In this document: positions 11,266 to 23,700 of the stretch, piece after piece
How positions within the stretch are numbered: the first letter of the stretch is position 1
Layout of the letters: each line of letters starts with the position of its first letter
The notes under the pieces: generated by a model
What the model saw: only the letters and a program-made list of their open reading frames with translations
Told to the model about the DNA's origin: nothing
The model's database searches: none
Made by a program: the position numbers and the translations under genes
NCBI RefSeq assembly: GCF_019393635.1
Contig: NC_057861.1
Coordinates: 542,758,211-542,822,210, forward strand
Reading direction: 5' to 3'
DNA from: Dromiciops gliroides
Taxonomy: Eukaryota; Chordata; Mammalia; Microbiotheria; Microbiotheriidae
DNA: 64,000 nt

Positions 11266-11593
11266 GGAGCCTCAAGGCAGCCCACCCAAGGCCACTCTAA
11301 AGAATTTCCCGCTTCGGCAGCGCAGGATCCCAGCCCCGCCTCGCGCCCGTTCATTGGTGGTTCTCAGAAACCTTTCCCAAAAGAACTCAACTCCCTCTTT
11401 CTCCGATTGGCTGGGGACAAGGTTCGTCACGTGTCAGTCCGGGATGTTTGACCAATCAAAGCGCTTAAGCCAGCAGGGTTTTCCGGTCCTCCAGCCGTTA
11501 CGACGGAAGGATTTGTAGTAATTGCCACTTGTTCGTCTCACCCATTGCGTGGTCGTGTGCACTTTCCTCTTATCATCTCACTTTACTTCCGCG
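11266..11593. promoter_or_regulatory. Bidirectional PMS2/AIMP2 promoter
   Basis: 328 bp separate the two start codons, which point away from each other. The stretch is GC-rich with many CpGs. CCAAT boxes lie at 11354-11358 (reverse), 11406-11410 (reverse) and 11452-11456, and an E-box CACGTG at 11428-11433. No TATA box is evident. CpG richness extends from about 10900 to 11950, suggesting one CpG island covering both first exons. The head-to-head arrangement is the same in human. Confidence 0.75.
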
Positions 11594-11737
11594 ATGCCCA
11601 TGTACCAGGTAAAGCCGTATCACGGGGTGAGTGGATCGCTGTGTGTAGAGCTCCCCACCTGCATGTACCGGGTCCCTAATATACACGGCAAGAACCGAGG
11701 CTCGGCCTTCACCGCGGGCCCGGCGAGGCACATGCAG
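11594..11737 (+). CDS. AIMP2: AIMP2 coding exon 1
   Basis: 48 codons, donor GTAGGA. It encodes the lysyl-tRNA synthetase-binding N-terminus and the conserved [15 protein letters not shown] motif. Confidence 0.95.
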
Positions 11738-14700
11738 GTAGGATCCTGGCCGAGCGCCTCCTTGACCCCGCCTGCGCGCGCACGCGCTCCAATCCTTTCA
11801 TCCTCGGGGGCGGGGCGGAGACAGTGCACGGGTTTGCAGCGCGTGGCGACGGGTGCACGCGTGGGGTGGGAGGGCTCAGTCCGTTACGTTGGACACCCTG
11901 GGGCGCCGGTGCTGGGAGCCCGTCATTTTACCGTGGCGGGCGCAGTGAACGGTCTTAGCATCGAACCGCCTGTCACCCCCGCTTAATTTCTGGGACTGGG
12001 CTTGGGAACTTTTACGTGGATATCCGCCCGGAAGGGGCCGCCCTTGTGCTGGCTGAACTTAGAATCACCCCGCTCTGGATCCCGACCTCGCCCCCTCCCC
12101 TGCCCGGGACCATGAAAGCAGTCGTTGGATCGTCGTGATGAGACAGGAAGGACCCTCTAGAATAACTTAACTTGACTGGCATGTGCTCTCCTCCAGGGTG
12201 CCTTGTTGCTTCATCTATGCTGGCTTGCTCACTCTATGGGTGGCAATTGGTGGGATAGCTGACCCTTCTCCACAGGAGTTGCCTGCCTGGATGATGGCTG
12301 TTAGAGCTGGGCTGCAAGAAGGAGCAGTCTACTTGTTAGTGGAAGTGGGCATCAATTGTTGGTGAGGAATGTAGGCCCCTCCTCTCCACAGTAGACTGCC
12401 TACGCCTACATCTAAAAGGAAGAGAGGGGCTCTCAGGGGGAGGAAAAGGAATGAATTCCAAGTAACGGAGAAGGCCATTGCAAAAGCATGTAGATGGTGG
12501 ATGGAATGTTATAAGGAGTAGAGAAAAGCCCATTTTCTCTGGCTTTCACAGTGTGCAGGAGGGGTAGTAATGTCCAGTGAGTTTGGAAAAAGAGGTTAGG
12601 GCCAAGTTATGGAGGGCTTAAAAAGCTAAGCAGAGGAGTTTATATTTTATTCTAGAGGCAGTAGAAAGCTAGTGGAGTTGATTGAGCCAGGGGATCACAT
12701 GATCGGGTCTTCTGGAGAATTACTTGGGCAGCAGTTTGTAGAATGAACTGAAGTGGTGAGACTTGAGGCAGAGAGTACTTAGAAGATTTGCAGTAATCAC
12801 ACAGAGAGGGGGTGAGGTAGTTGAGGGTTTGTGAAAATAGAAATGGCAAAATTTGCCAACTGATGGGATATGTGTCCTAAGGGAGAGTGAGGAGTTCAGG
12901 ATAATAGCAAAGCTCTGAACGAACCTGAGACAATGGAGGGATAGTGGTGCCTTCCACAGAAAGAGGGGACTGTAGAAGAAGAGGGCATTCAGGGGAAAGA
13001 TAGAATGTTGAGGAGAAAGGAGAATCATACAAACTGAGGGAGAAAAGGATATTCAGGAGAAAGTGGTACAAAGTGCCAGGTGCTCCTATTTTTCACTTTC
13101 TTTCATGTTTTTTTCTTGTATTCAAGTTTTCTTACACAAAATGACTAATATGGTAACGTTTTACATAATTGCACATGTATAAACTGTATCTAATTGCTTA
13201 CCAACTCAAGGAGGGGGGAAGGACAAAATTTGGAACTCAAGACTTTAAATTAAAATGTTTACTATTTTAAAAAATAAAATAAAAAGGGAACAAAAAAAAT
13301 GCCAGATGCTGCCTGAGAGGTCAAGAAGGATGAGGACTGAAGAGGAGGAAAGAAAAACAGCTATTAGATGTGGCAAATAAGAGATCATTGGTAACTTTGG
13401 AGAGAATAGTTTCAGTTGAATGATGAGGTCTGAAGCTAAATTGAAGAAACTTTAGAAGAGAGGGAGAAGAGGAAGTGAAGGCACCAATATAGAGACAGCT
13501 TTCTCAGAGAAATTTATTTGACAAAGGGAGAAGAGACATGAGACAACAGCCAGTGAACACAGTTGGATCTAGTGATGGTTTTCTAAGGATGGGAGGGGGG
13601 AGGTTAAGCATGTTTGTAAGTAGCAGGGAAGAGAACCAGTAGATTGGGAGAAATTGAAGACATGCAGCATTGGGAGTAGTGGGGGTAGGAGGGTGATAGT
13701 GGGCACGATCTCCGGGATAAGGAGGGTTAGATACAGGGGTTAAGTTCCTGAGGAAAAGGGGATCATTTCATCAGAAACTAGAGTAAAGGAGGAGGTAGTG
13801 GAGGAGTTTATCAGGGGTTTGAGAGGAGGTCTGGAGCTCTAAAAAACTGGCCTTTTGTGGGGGGGGGGGGGGCAGAGTATGAAAGCGGATCCTTAGCTTA
13901 GGGGTTAGGAGGGATAAAAAGGTTTGGAATAGCCACTGTTAGTAAGATAAGGAATACCTGAGGGTGGAGTAAGTACCTTACTGAAATGAGAACTTGTTTT
14001 CAGATTAGATAACATAAATGTGTGGTAAACTTCCAATCAGCACTGTTTGGTGATTTCTTCCAATTCTCTTTATGCACCCTGTGAAATAGTACAACTTTAT
14101 CTATTTGACCAAAGAGGAAACAGTATCAGCTTAAATGACTTGCTCAAGATAACATCTAATAAATAGTAGAACCAGAACTTGAATGCCCATGACTCTCATA
14201 TGCCTTATCTAATATTTCTAAAACATCTTACAAATTTGTCTGACTTTTCCATAAGAAAAGCATCTTTTTAAAATATATAGATATAACTTAAAAGTAGAAA
14301 GTTAAATACTGAATAAACATTCAGCAGCAATCCATTTCATTTCCAATGTCAGAATAGCATGTAGGATGTGTGGTTCCTTTAAACACAAGAGCCAGGAAGG
14401 TACCTTGCAAGATCCTCTTAATCCCCTCATTTTATAAAGAAACTAAAGACATGCCTATAGTCACACAAGGTAATAAGCAGCAGAGGTAGTTTGGGATTCA
14501 CACCCAGGTCTTCTAAGTCCAAATCCAATGTACTTCCTTTCCCCTTAACCCAAATCCCCAAAGTGTTTCAGTCATGATAGATAGTGGCATTGGACTTGAG
14601 AGTCAGGAAGACCTGGCTTTGAATACTACCTCAGTTATTTACTAGCTGTTTGGCAAGTCATTCAGTTTCCCTGAGCCCCAGTTCATCTATAAATGAAGAT

Positions 14701-17700
14701 GATAGTACACTTAACCTCATAGGGTAGTTGTGAGGATATAATGACATTGTATATAAAGCACTTTGTAAATCTGACCGGAATAAGCTATTATTACATTCTA
14801 GTACTTTGGTTTTCAGATATTTCTATCTGACTAAAAAAGTAAATTCTGTTATTTCCTAATTTGCTACCATATCTGTCTTTATGCTGGCCTTCAAATCAAG
14901 AAGAACTGGGTTCTACTCTTAGCTCTGACATGTAATGTTTTGGCTGTGCAAGTCACTTAATTGTTCTTCATTGGTCAGAGGGGCTTTTCTGGCCTGTATT
15001 ACCCTATTGTAATGAAATCCTGGGTCTGGTCCCAAAAAAAGGTTTCTCCTGTGACATACATCACAGAGTCAGGAAGGGATAGCAGATTGAGCCCTGCTCC
15101 CAGTCCAGCCACTTACTGTGACGACGGGAAAGTGTAACACCTGTGTAACTTTAAGGAAGTCACTTCCTCTTTCTGAACCTCAGTTTTTTCATCTGTAAAA
15201 ATAAATTGGGGGGCAGCTAGGTGGCACAGTGGATAGAGCATCAGCCCTGGAGTCAGGAGGACCAGAGTTCAAATCTAGCCTCAGACACTTAACACTAACT
15301 GTCAAGTCACTGAACCCCAATTGCCTCACTAAAAAAAAAAAAAGTTGGAAGAGATGATCTTTTTATGTTCCTAAATCTGTGATGGACAATATCTGCCTTA
15401 TTTACAGACAGAACCTTCAAAATGAAAGTATTAAAAGGCTAGTAGAGCAGAATGAACCAAATTTGGAATTTGAGGAACTAGGTTCAAATCCCTGCTCTAC
15501 TACTTACACATACAGTTGTATAACCTTAAGAAGGCCACCGTGGGCTCTATAAAGGCTCTATGCTCATTTCCTCATCTCTAAAATGAGATGGTTACACTGA
15601 ATGATTTCTAAATTCTCATCTAGCTTTGAAACCTATGAAACACATCTTGAAAAAGTGCTGAGGATAGACAAAAGATTCTTGTGAGGTACTCAACCTTTGA
15701 GAACTTTTACAGAGGTGTCTGAAGGGCAGAGAAGTTACTTAGTAAGTAGTAACAAATAAACTTGAATGTGGGCTTGTTTATTCTAGGCTCATATTAGAGG
15801 CAATTTGACATTTGTAATCCTATTAGATAGCTTTCAGAATGGTTTTTTCTTTGTTTTGAAAAGTCCTAATTGGTTCTCTGCACTTGAACAGAGCCAAAAA
15901 GTACATCACTCCTAGAATGATTTTTGCATGATCTCTAGTGACTCCTTCAGGAGCAGAATAGCTCATATTTATGTATCACAAATTGTAAAATACTATCTTG
16001 ACAATAGTCTTATGAGGCATATATTTTCCCAGTTTATAGATAAAGAAACCAAGGTCCGAGTATGTGACTTGCCCAAGGTCACACAAGTATATATTGGTAG
16101 AGCAAAGACTCACAATCTCAGAATTGGAGGGATGACAGGGGATATATAGTCCAACCCAAACTATGTTGTTGTAGAAAGAATTCTTGATGTGGGAGTCAGA
16201 GGACCTGAATTTTAAAACTGATAAGTCATTTCACCTGAACCTCAGTTTCCTTTTCTGGGCAATGAAGGGATTGGACCAGATGACCTTTCAAGGCTTTTCT
16301 AGCTCTAAATCTATGATCGTGAAGAAGAATCCCTTTTACAACAGTGATAACAAATGGTCATCTCTTTACTTGAAAACCTTTGGAAAAAGGGAACCTCAGA
16401 TTTTTGGATAGTTTTCATTGTTAGGCAAGTCAAATCTGCCTCTTTGCAACAGCTTTCTACTACTTCTTGTCTTACACATTGGGACTAAACTGAACAAATC
16501 TGATCCCTCTTCCCCATGACAGCCTTTCAGGTACTTAAAAATTTAAACCAAGGTTGTCTTATTCCTGGTCCAGTGTTCTTCCTACTATACCTCAAAAGAA
16601 TGTCAGGGGGCCATTTAAAACAAAACAAAACAAAACAAAAAACAGCAGCCTAATGCACATAAAAACAGAGTGAGGATATTTTTCAGCAAAAGAGGGCAAT
16701 TGGGATCACCTGCTGATTGGGCTGAACAGCTCAGCGCATGGTCCAGACCCAGCCAGGAACAGACAGTGCTTCCAGAGTGCCTCAGAGTCTTCAGTGCCAG
16801 CAGCAGCTTCTTCTGGGGCTTGGACAATGGACTGGTGACGGGGTTCGGTGGTAGGCCAGGGTGAAGTGGAGGCAGTGTCTGCTGGAGTTGGGGCAAAGCG
16901 CCCTGGTTCTAAACCAGTGGGCTGAATCAAGTGGTGGTGGCCCAGTTGGGGAGGGGGAGGGGAACAGGCACACCAAGCTTCCAACCAGAGAGAATCAGAG
17001 TTCAATCAGACTTCTGTTTTCGGGTCAAAGAGAAAGTGGCCGTGGTTTCTTACAGGCCAGGCAGGCTGAGAAGAAGCCCAGTCACCCCCTGGGCCATGCT
17101 GTAGCTTGGAACAGTGTGTCTGGGAAGCAGCGCTAGCTACACTTTAAGAAGGAGTTAAAAGCCAAGAAATAGGCAGCCAAGATGAGCAGGCAGAGAAAGC
17201 AGCAGACCATCGAAAACTTCTGGGAAAGGTAGACCAGAATACATCCTCAGAAGAAGAAGATAATAACAAAGTCAAAGCTCCAACATTCAAAGCTTCCAAG
17301 AAAAATATGAATTGGTCTCAGGCCATAGAAGCACTCAAAAGGGACTTTGAAGAGAAAGTAGGAGAGATAGAAGGAAGATTTAGAGAGCTGGAGGAAAGAA
17401 TGGTAAGAGAAATGAGAGCAATGAAGAAAAGTCAACAGTTTGAAAAGCCAGATGGGAAAGGAAATAGAAAAGCTCTCTCAAGAAAATAATTGCCTAAGAA
17501 TTAGGATTGAACAAGTGGAAGCTAGTGACTTTATGAGAAACCAAGACACAGTAAAGCAAATCCAAATAAATTTAAAAAAAAATAGAGGGCAATAGGAAAT
17601 ATCTCCTTGGAAAAACAGCTGACCTGGAAACAGATCCAGGAGAGAATTTGAAAATAATTGGACTACCTGAAAACCATGACCAAAATAAGACACTGTCCTT

Positions 17701-20700
17701 CAAGAGATTGGGGGGGGGGGGCAGCTATGTGGCGCAGTGGATGGAGCGCCGGCCCTGGATTCAGGAGGACTTGAGTTCAATTCCAGCCTCAGACACTTGA
17801 CACTTACCAGCTGTGTGACCCTGGGCAAGTCACTTGGCCCCAATTGCCTCACCAAAAAAAAAAAAAAAAAAGATTGTTGGGGGAAATTGCCCTGATATTA
17901 TAGAAGTAGAAGGTAAAATAGAAATGAAAGAATCCACCAATCACCTACTGAAAGAGATCCCAAAAGGAAAACCTCCAGGAATATTATAGCCAAACTCCAG
18001 AGTTCCCAGGTCAAGGAGAAAATATTACAAGCAGCTAGAAAAAAAGGAATTCAAATACTGTGGAGCTACAGTAAGGATAAAACAAGATTTAGCAGCATCT
18101 ACATTAAAAGACTGGAGGGCATGGAATATGATAGTCCAGAGGGCAAAGGAACTGGGACTATAGCCAAGAATCACATACCCAGCAAAACTGCATATAATCT
18201 TTCAGGGGAAAAAATGGGACTTCAATGAAAAAGAGGACTTTCAGGTATTCGTGATGAAAAGACCTGAACTGAATAGAAAATTTGACTTTCAAATACAAGA
18301 CCTTGGAGAAGCATAAAAAGGTAAACAGGAAAAAGAAATTATGAGGGATATTAAAAGATTAAACTGTTTACATTCCTACATGGGAAGATAATACTCCTAA
18401 CTCATAAGATCTTTCTCAGTATTAAGGCAGCTGAAAGGAATATACTTAGAGGGCACAGATGTGAATTGAATATGTAGGGATGATATCTGTAAAGCATTTA
18501 TTTTTTGTTTATCCTTATTTTTTGTGGGGCAGGCAGGGTGGGGTGGCTTATGTCTAGGGACAGATGTAGGCTCGGGGTCTCCTGGGTCCATGGCTGGTGC
18601 TTTGTCCCCTGTCACCTAGCTGACCCATGATAAGATCTTCAAAATAAAGTTTAGGGGTAAGAAGAATGCACTGGAGGAAAGGGAAAGGGAGAAGCAGATT
18701 GGGGGAAAATAGTTCACATAAAAGATATAAGAAAAAGCTTATGGAGTAGAGGGGAAGATAGGGAAGGAGCGGGGGAGTGAGTGAGCCTAACTCTCATCAG
18801 AATTGGCTCAAGGAGGGAATAATTTACACACTCAAGAGGAGATAGTATTATATCTTGTCCTGTAGGAAAGTGGGAGGGGAAGGGGATAAGGGTGGGGAGG
18901 GGAGAGGCAATGGAAGGAAGAGCAGATTGGGGGAGGGGGCAGTAAGAAGCACACTTTCAATGAGGGATAGGGCAAAGGAAGATAGATGATAGAGTAACTA
19001 TTAAGGGGAGGGATTAAGATGGAGGGTAATACAGTTAACAATAGTAACTGTGGAAGAAATGAGCAGGATGTTATCAGAAGGACGTATGAAAAATGTAAAC
19101 CATTAACAGGAAGAACTGGTGGTATCTGAATACAAATTGAAGTATAATTTTGTTAGCTCCTCTTTCTAAAGGTATTTTGTCTTTTTTCTTTTACAAGCTG
19201 ATTAAAGAGAAGATGTTTTGCATAACTGCACATGTATGACATACTGAACTGCTGGATTTCATAGGGAGGGATGAGGAGGGAAGGAAGAAGAAAATTTAGA
19301 ACATAAAGTTTTAAAAAATCAATGTGGAAAGTAATGATGAGCAGGGGGATTTCAGAAAGACCTGGAAGGACTTATATGAACTGATGCTGACCGAGAGGAG
19401 CAGAACCAGGAGAACATTGTATATAGTAACAGCAGCATTGTGTGATAAACAATGGTGACAGACTTGGCTCTTTTTAGTAATGCAATGATCCAAAACAATT
19501 TCAAAAAACTTCATAATAGAAAATGTTCTCAACATACAGAAAAAAAGAACTGTGGTCTAGGAATGCAGATTGAACCATGCTGTTTCTACTTTTGGGCTAG
19601 TTTTTTATTATTATTCTTTTTTGAGGTATTTCTCTTGTGCTCTGACGCTTCTGTCACAATATGACTAATTCAGAAATATGTTTAATGTGATTGCACATAT
19701 ATAACCTATATCAGATTGCTTTCTGTCCTGGGGAAGAGGGAGGGAAGGAAGGGTGGGAGAAAAATTTGGAACTGAAAATCCTATGAAAACAAATGTTGAA
19801 AACTATCCTTATATGTAACTGTAAAATAATAAAATACTGAAGAATTAAAAGAATGTCAGGGAAGAAGAAAAATTAGGTATGACAGGAAACAAATACTGCC
19901 TGATTAATAGTACTTGCAACTCTTAGTATCATGATTAGATAGTATAATAATTTCTCATATCACAAATCATGCATTCACTTTTATTTCCAGGCAGTGATAT
20001 TTGTCATATTACTGTATTCCACTCTTGATATTACTATATTTCACCTCTAACTGAAGTTTTCTATTTTGCATTCTACACTATTGGTCACAAGATAAATTAT
20101 TATGGTTAGGGTCTGTGAACAAGACCTTATGGTTATTAGAAAAAGCGGGGGGGGGGGCGCAGCTAGGTGGCGAAGTGGATAAAGCACCAGGCCTGCATTC
20201 AGGAGGATCTGAGTTCATATCTGGCCTCAGACACTTGACACTTACTAACTGTGTGACCCTGGGCAAGTCACTTAACCCTCATTGCCCCGCATAAAAAAAA
20301 AAAAGAAAGAAAGAAAAAACATAAAGCCCATACCCAAACAGTACAGAGATAAAAAACTGTACCTTCTGCCTCCAATCAAGCTCAGCAGAGAAGCCCCTCT
20401 GAAACCCAAACACTTAACCACTTTCTCCCCTCAAGGGAAAGCTGAAGAGACATCTGCTTAGGTTTGAGTTCTGGCATTCATCTGACAGATGCTTTAGCAG
20501 CATTGTGATTTTGAGCAGAGAGATAGGATAGAGAAATGGGAGTACTTTCCAAGTCAGGGCCTTTTACAATCTGCTTTCTTTTTTTAATTTGAATTTCATT
20601 CTTAGAACAGCAAACATTAACATTCAAATATAAAGACATGCCAAAACTACACTTTTTGGGTTTTTGTAAATTTTCCTTTTATTGCAAATAGCTTAATCAT

Positions 20701-23700
20701 TGGACACCAAAGTGATTGTCTATACTTTTCTACAGTCAAAGTATGCCGAGTATTTTTGTGGTTATTTTGGTTTCTGTGAATGTACAGTACAACAGTTTAC
20801 ATCCATTTTGTGTATCTGTTCCAATTGTCATACTAAACGACATGAAAGGTTGTTTTTGTTGTTTTTGTGAGGCAATAGGGGCTAAGTGACTTGCCCAGGG
20901 TCACACAGCTAGTAAATGATAAATGTCTGAGGTCAGATTTGAACTCAGGTCCTCCTGAATCGAGGGCTGGTACTCTATCCACTGCGCCACCTAGCTGCCC
21001 CGGTTGTTGTTTTTTTTTTAATACTAAGAGTGCTTACTTTGCCATGAGAGGTTGCAGATGACAACAGCATGAGCTTTTAAAAATATAAATTTGTTCTCCT
21101 CTAAGCCTCCTTTTCTACTTAGCTGATGTATTAAAAGGAGAGAAAATAGGACCAGTGTGTTTAAAATTGTATGGGGAAGATAACATATCTTCATTGGCTG
21201 ACTTTGATATTAACAAAAGATTGCCTAGAGATGAAACAAAAAGGAATTACAAATGGAAATGAAAACATTGTTAATTTTGGTTGATTTAGGAAGAGGCTGA
21301 CCCATCTCTTCAGGCTCTTGAGTCCCGACAGGAAGAGATCTTAAAACGCTTATATGAATTGAAAGCTGCTGTTGATGGGCTCTCCAAGATGATACAAACA
21401 CCAGATGCAGACTTTGATGTGACAAACATGATCCAAACTAATGAATACACTACTTTAACTACAAGTGCAGTAGACTTAGATTCAATGCTTGGGAAGGTAA
21501 GTTCTAAGTATCTAAAATGAAATTTGTTAAGTAAGGGGCTGAGACAGGCAGTGGCTCACCTTGCTTCAGACCACCACCTCAGTTCCAGGATCAAACTACA
21601 AGGTTTTTAACTGCAGAGACTTTAATGTGCTATTGGATCTGGAATTACTGCAGTTGCCTCTGTTGGATCCTCATTAAAGGATTTAAAGTATTCCAATTAC
21701 AAGGACTTGAAAGAATCCTGTATTATTTTTTGCCACTTCCTCCCCTAGGTTGGGAGTGGATAATTTGCAAGCCTGCTGTCTTCCTTGGAATGTGGTAGCT
21801 GTTTCTCAGGCTTCCTACTGAACCCTGATTCCCTGTCTCCCATGCTCACCATAGTAAGCATGGCAAGGACCATAGAAAGTTGATAGGGCATTCTTTTTCA
21901 AATAGGTCATTGCCACCACTGAATACATGTAATTGGCCCAAGATTACCTAGAGTCACCAAAATAGCTAGGGCACCAGCCACTAGTTGGGGGGGAAGCTGC
22001 TGGGTTGGTTTTGGTTTGATAAATGCACACATCCCTAGGGACTGGGGGGAGGGACAGCGCCACCTGCAGGGGAAGGGGACTCCCGGTCAGCTCATCAGCA
22101 TGTATTAGCTCCAGAATTACCACAATTATCCAAGTAGGAGGGAGCTAGTGACCAAAGGAATCATAACTGATTTAATGAGCCATTCAGTTTCACTGCATCA
22201 GCCATGGACACTTAGACATGCATGGCTTAATCTTAGAGACGGCAGAATTAACCTGGTAGAGAGAAGAAAGGGAGGAGGAACTACATGGGCCACAGAAAAA
22301 CTGCCTTTCAGTTTTTCCTGCCTTTCTTTTGCTTTCTCTCTCTTTTCTCTCCAAATTTAGAAGTGAAAGAAAACTGCCTCCTGAACAATGAGAAAATTAA
22401 CTATCAGCCTACTAATTTAGGATAGTGTATTCATTTAACTTGGGCAAATTTAATAAGCTTTGGTTTCTCTTTGTTCCCCTGGCAAGGAAAATGAGGGCTA
22501 GAGCTAGGGAAATGGGAGAATGCCCTATTATAGTCAACATACTGAGAAATGAGAGCCAGCAAGAAAAGAGATAAAAGAATCACCCCCTCCAAAACTAACA
22601 AATTGGGACTGTTGTGACAGAGCAAATAATTCTACCTCTACTTCTTCATGGAGCCCTCACGGGCATCATTATAGTACAGCAAAATACAGTAATTGTTTAT
22701 AATGATGGAGTCATCAAGAAAGTAATAAATTGTGTTCATTTTACTTCTTAAGACAGGGAACTAGAATATAACATTTTACATTTCCATCAAAAATGGTTTA
22801 AAAAAAAGAAGTTTCATTTTCCAGAAATGTCAGGTAACTTTAGGAAGAATAACCCACTATTTAAGGACAAACCAAGTTTCACAACCTTACGAAATTGAAA
22901 AGGCTTGCATGGGAAAGTGGGATGGAGAGCTGACCTCAAGTACTTCCCCCAGTAAGAGAACAGTGTGACTGAACATTTAAACTTCAGTGCCACAGGCAAT
23001 TCACTAATGTTTACTGATCTGCATTGGATGGAATTTCCTCACTTGGAGTTCCTTACACCAATGAAATAGTCAAAACATTTACATTTTAAAACAAGATTTA
23101 TTTTTATGACAAGAATACATTTTAATAGGTAGTAGAGAAGTTCGTTTAGATTGGTAAATAAGAGAACTGCTTTCATGGCTTTGTAAGTTAAAGTAACATT
23201 TGTAGATCAGGATTTTATAGCACTAGTTAGTGTTTTTCCTGTTTTTGTTTTTTGTTTTTATAGGATTATGGTGCATTGAAAGATATTGTGATCAATGCAA
23301 ACCCAACTCTGCCTCCACTCTCTTTGTTGGTGCTACACAGCTTCCTTTGTGAACACTACAAGATATTGTCAACTGTTCATGTGCATTCATCTGTAAAGAA
23401 TGTTCCTGAAAATCTTTTGAAGTGTTTTGGAGAACGGTCTAAGAAACAGTCACGTCATGAATATCAGTTGGGCTTTACTTTAATTTGGAAAGATGGTAGG
23501 TAAAGAGGATTGTAGCTAAACTGATGGAATAAACAATATAATTTACATGTTATGAGACAAAATTACTTTAAGGTTTATGTTTTCTGGAAAGGTGAAAATT
23601 AATGATCACTTCAACTGCCTATCTAAAAGAAAATTCTGTTTCCATAAATATTTATATGTCAGTATTCTAAAAGTGTCAGATTTTTTTTTTTTGGTGAGGC

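Larger units (their letters stand above)
16615..19315 (+). mobile_element. HAL1-like L1 element (5' UTR, ORF1, no ORF2)
   Basis: GC-rich 5' UTR (about 16620-17180) leads to a start [16 protein letters not shown] at 17182, then an ORF1 coiled coil ([20 protein letters not shown]) and an RRM/CTD-type tail ([40 protein letters not shown]), interrupted by stops and frame shifts. After ORF1 comes a purine-rich 3' region with no trace of ORF2. This is the architecture of HAL1 (half-L1) or of an internally deleted L1. SINEs are embedded at 17710-17870 and 18522-18631. Confidence 0.7.
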
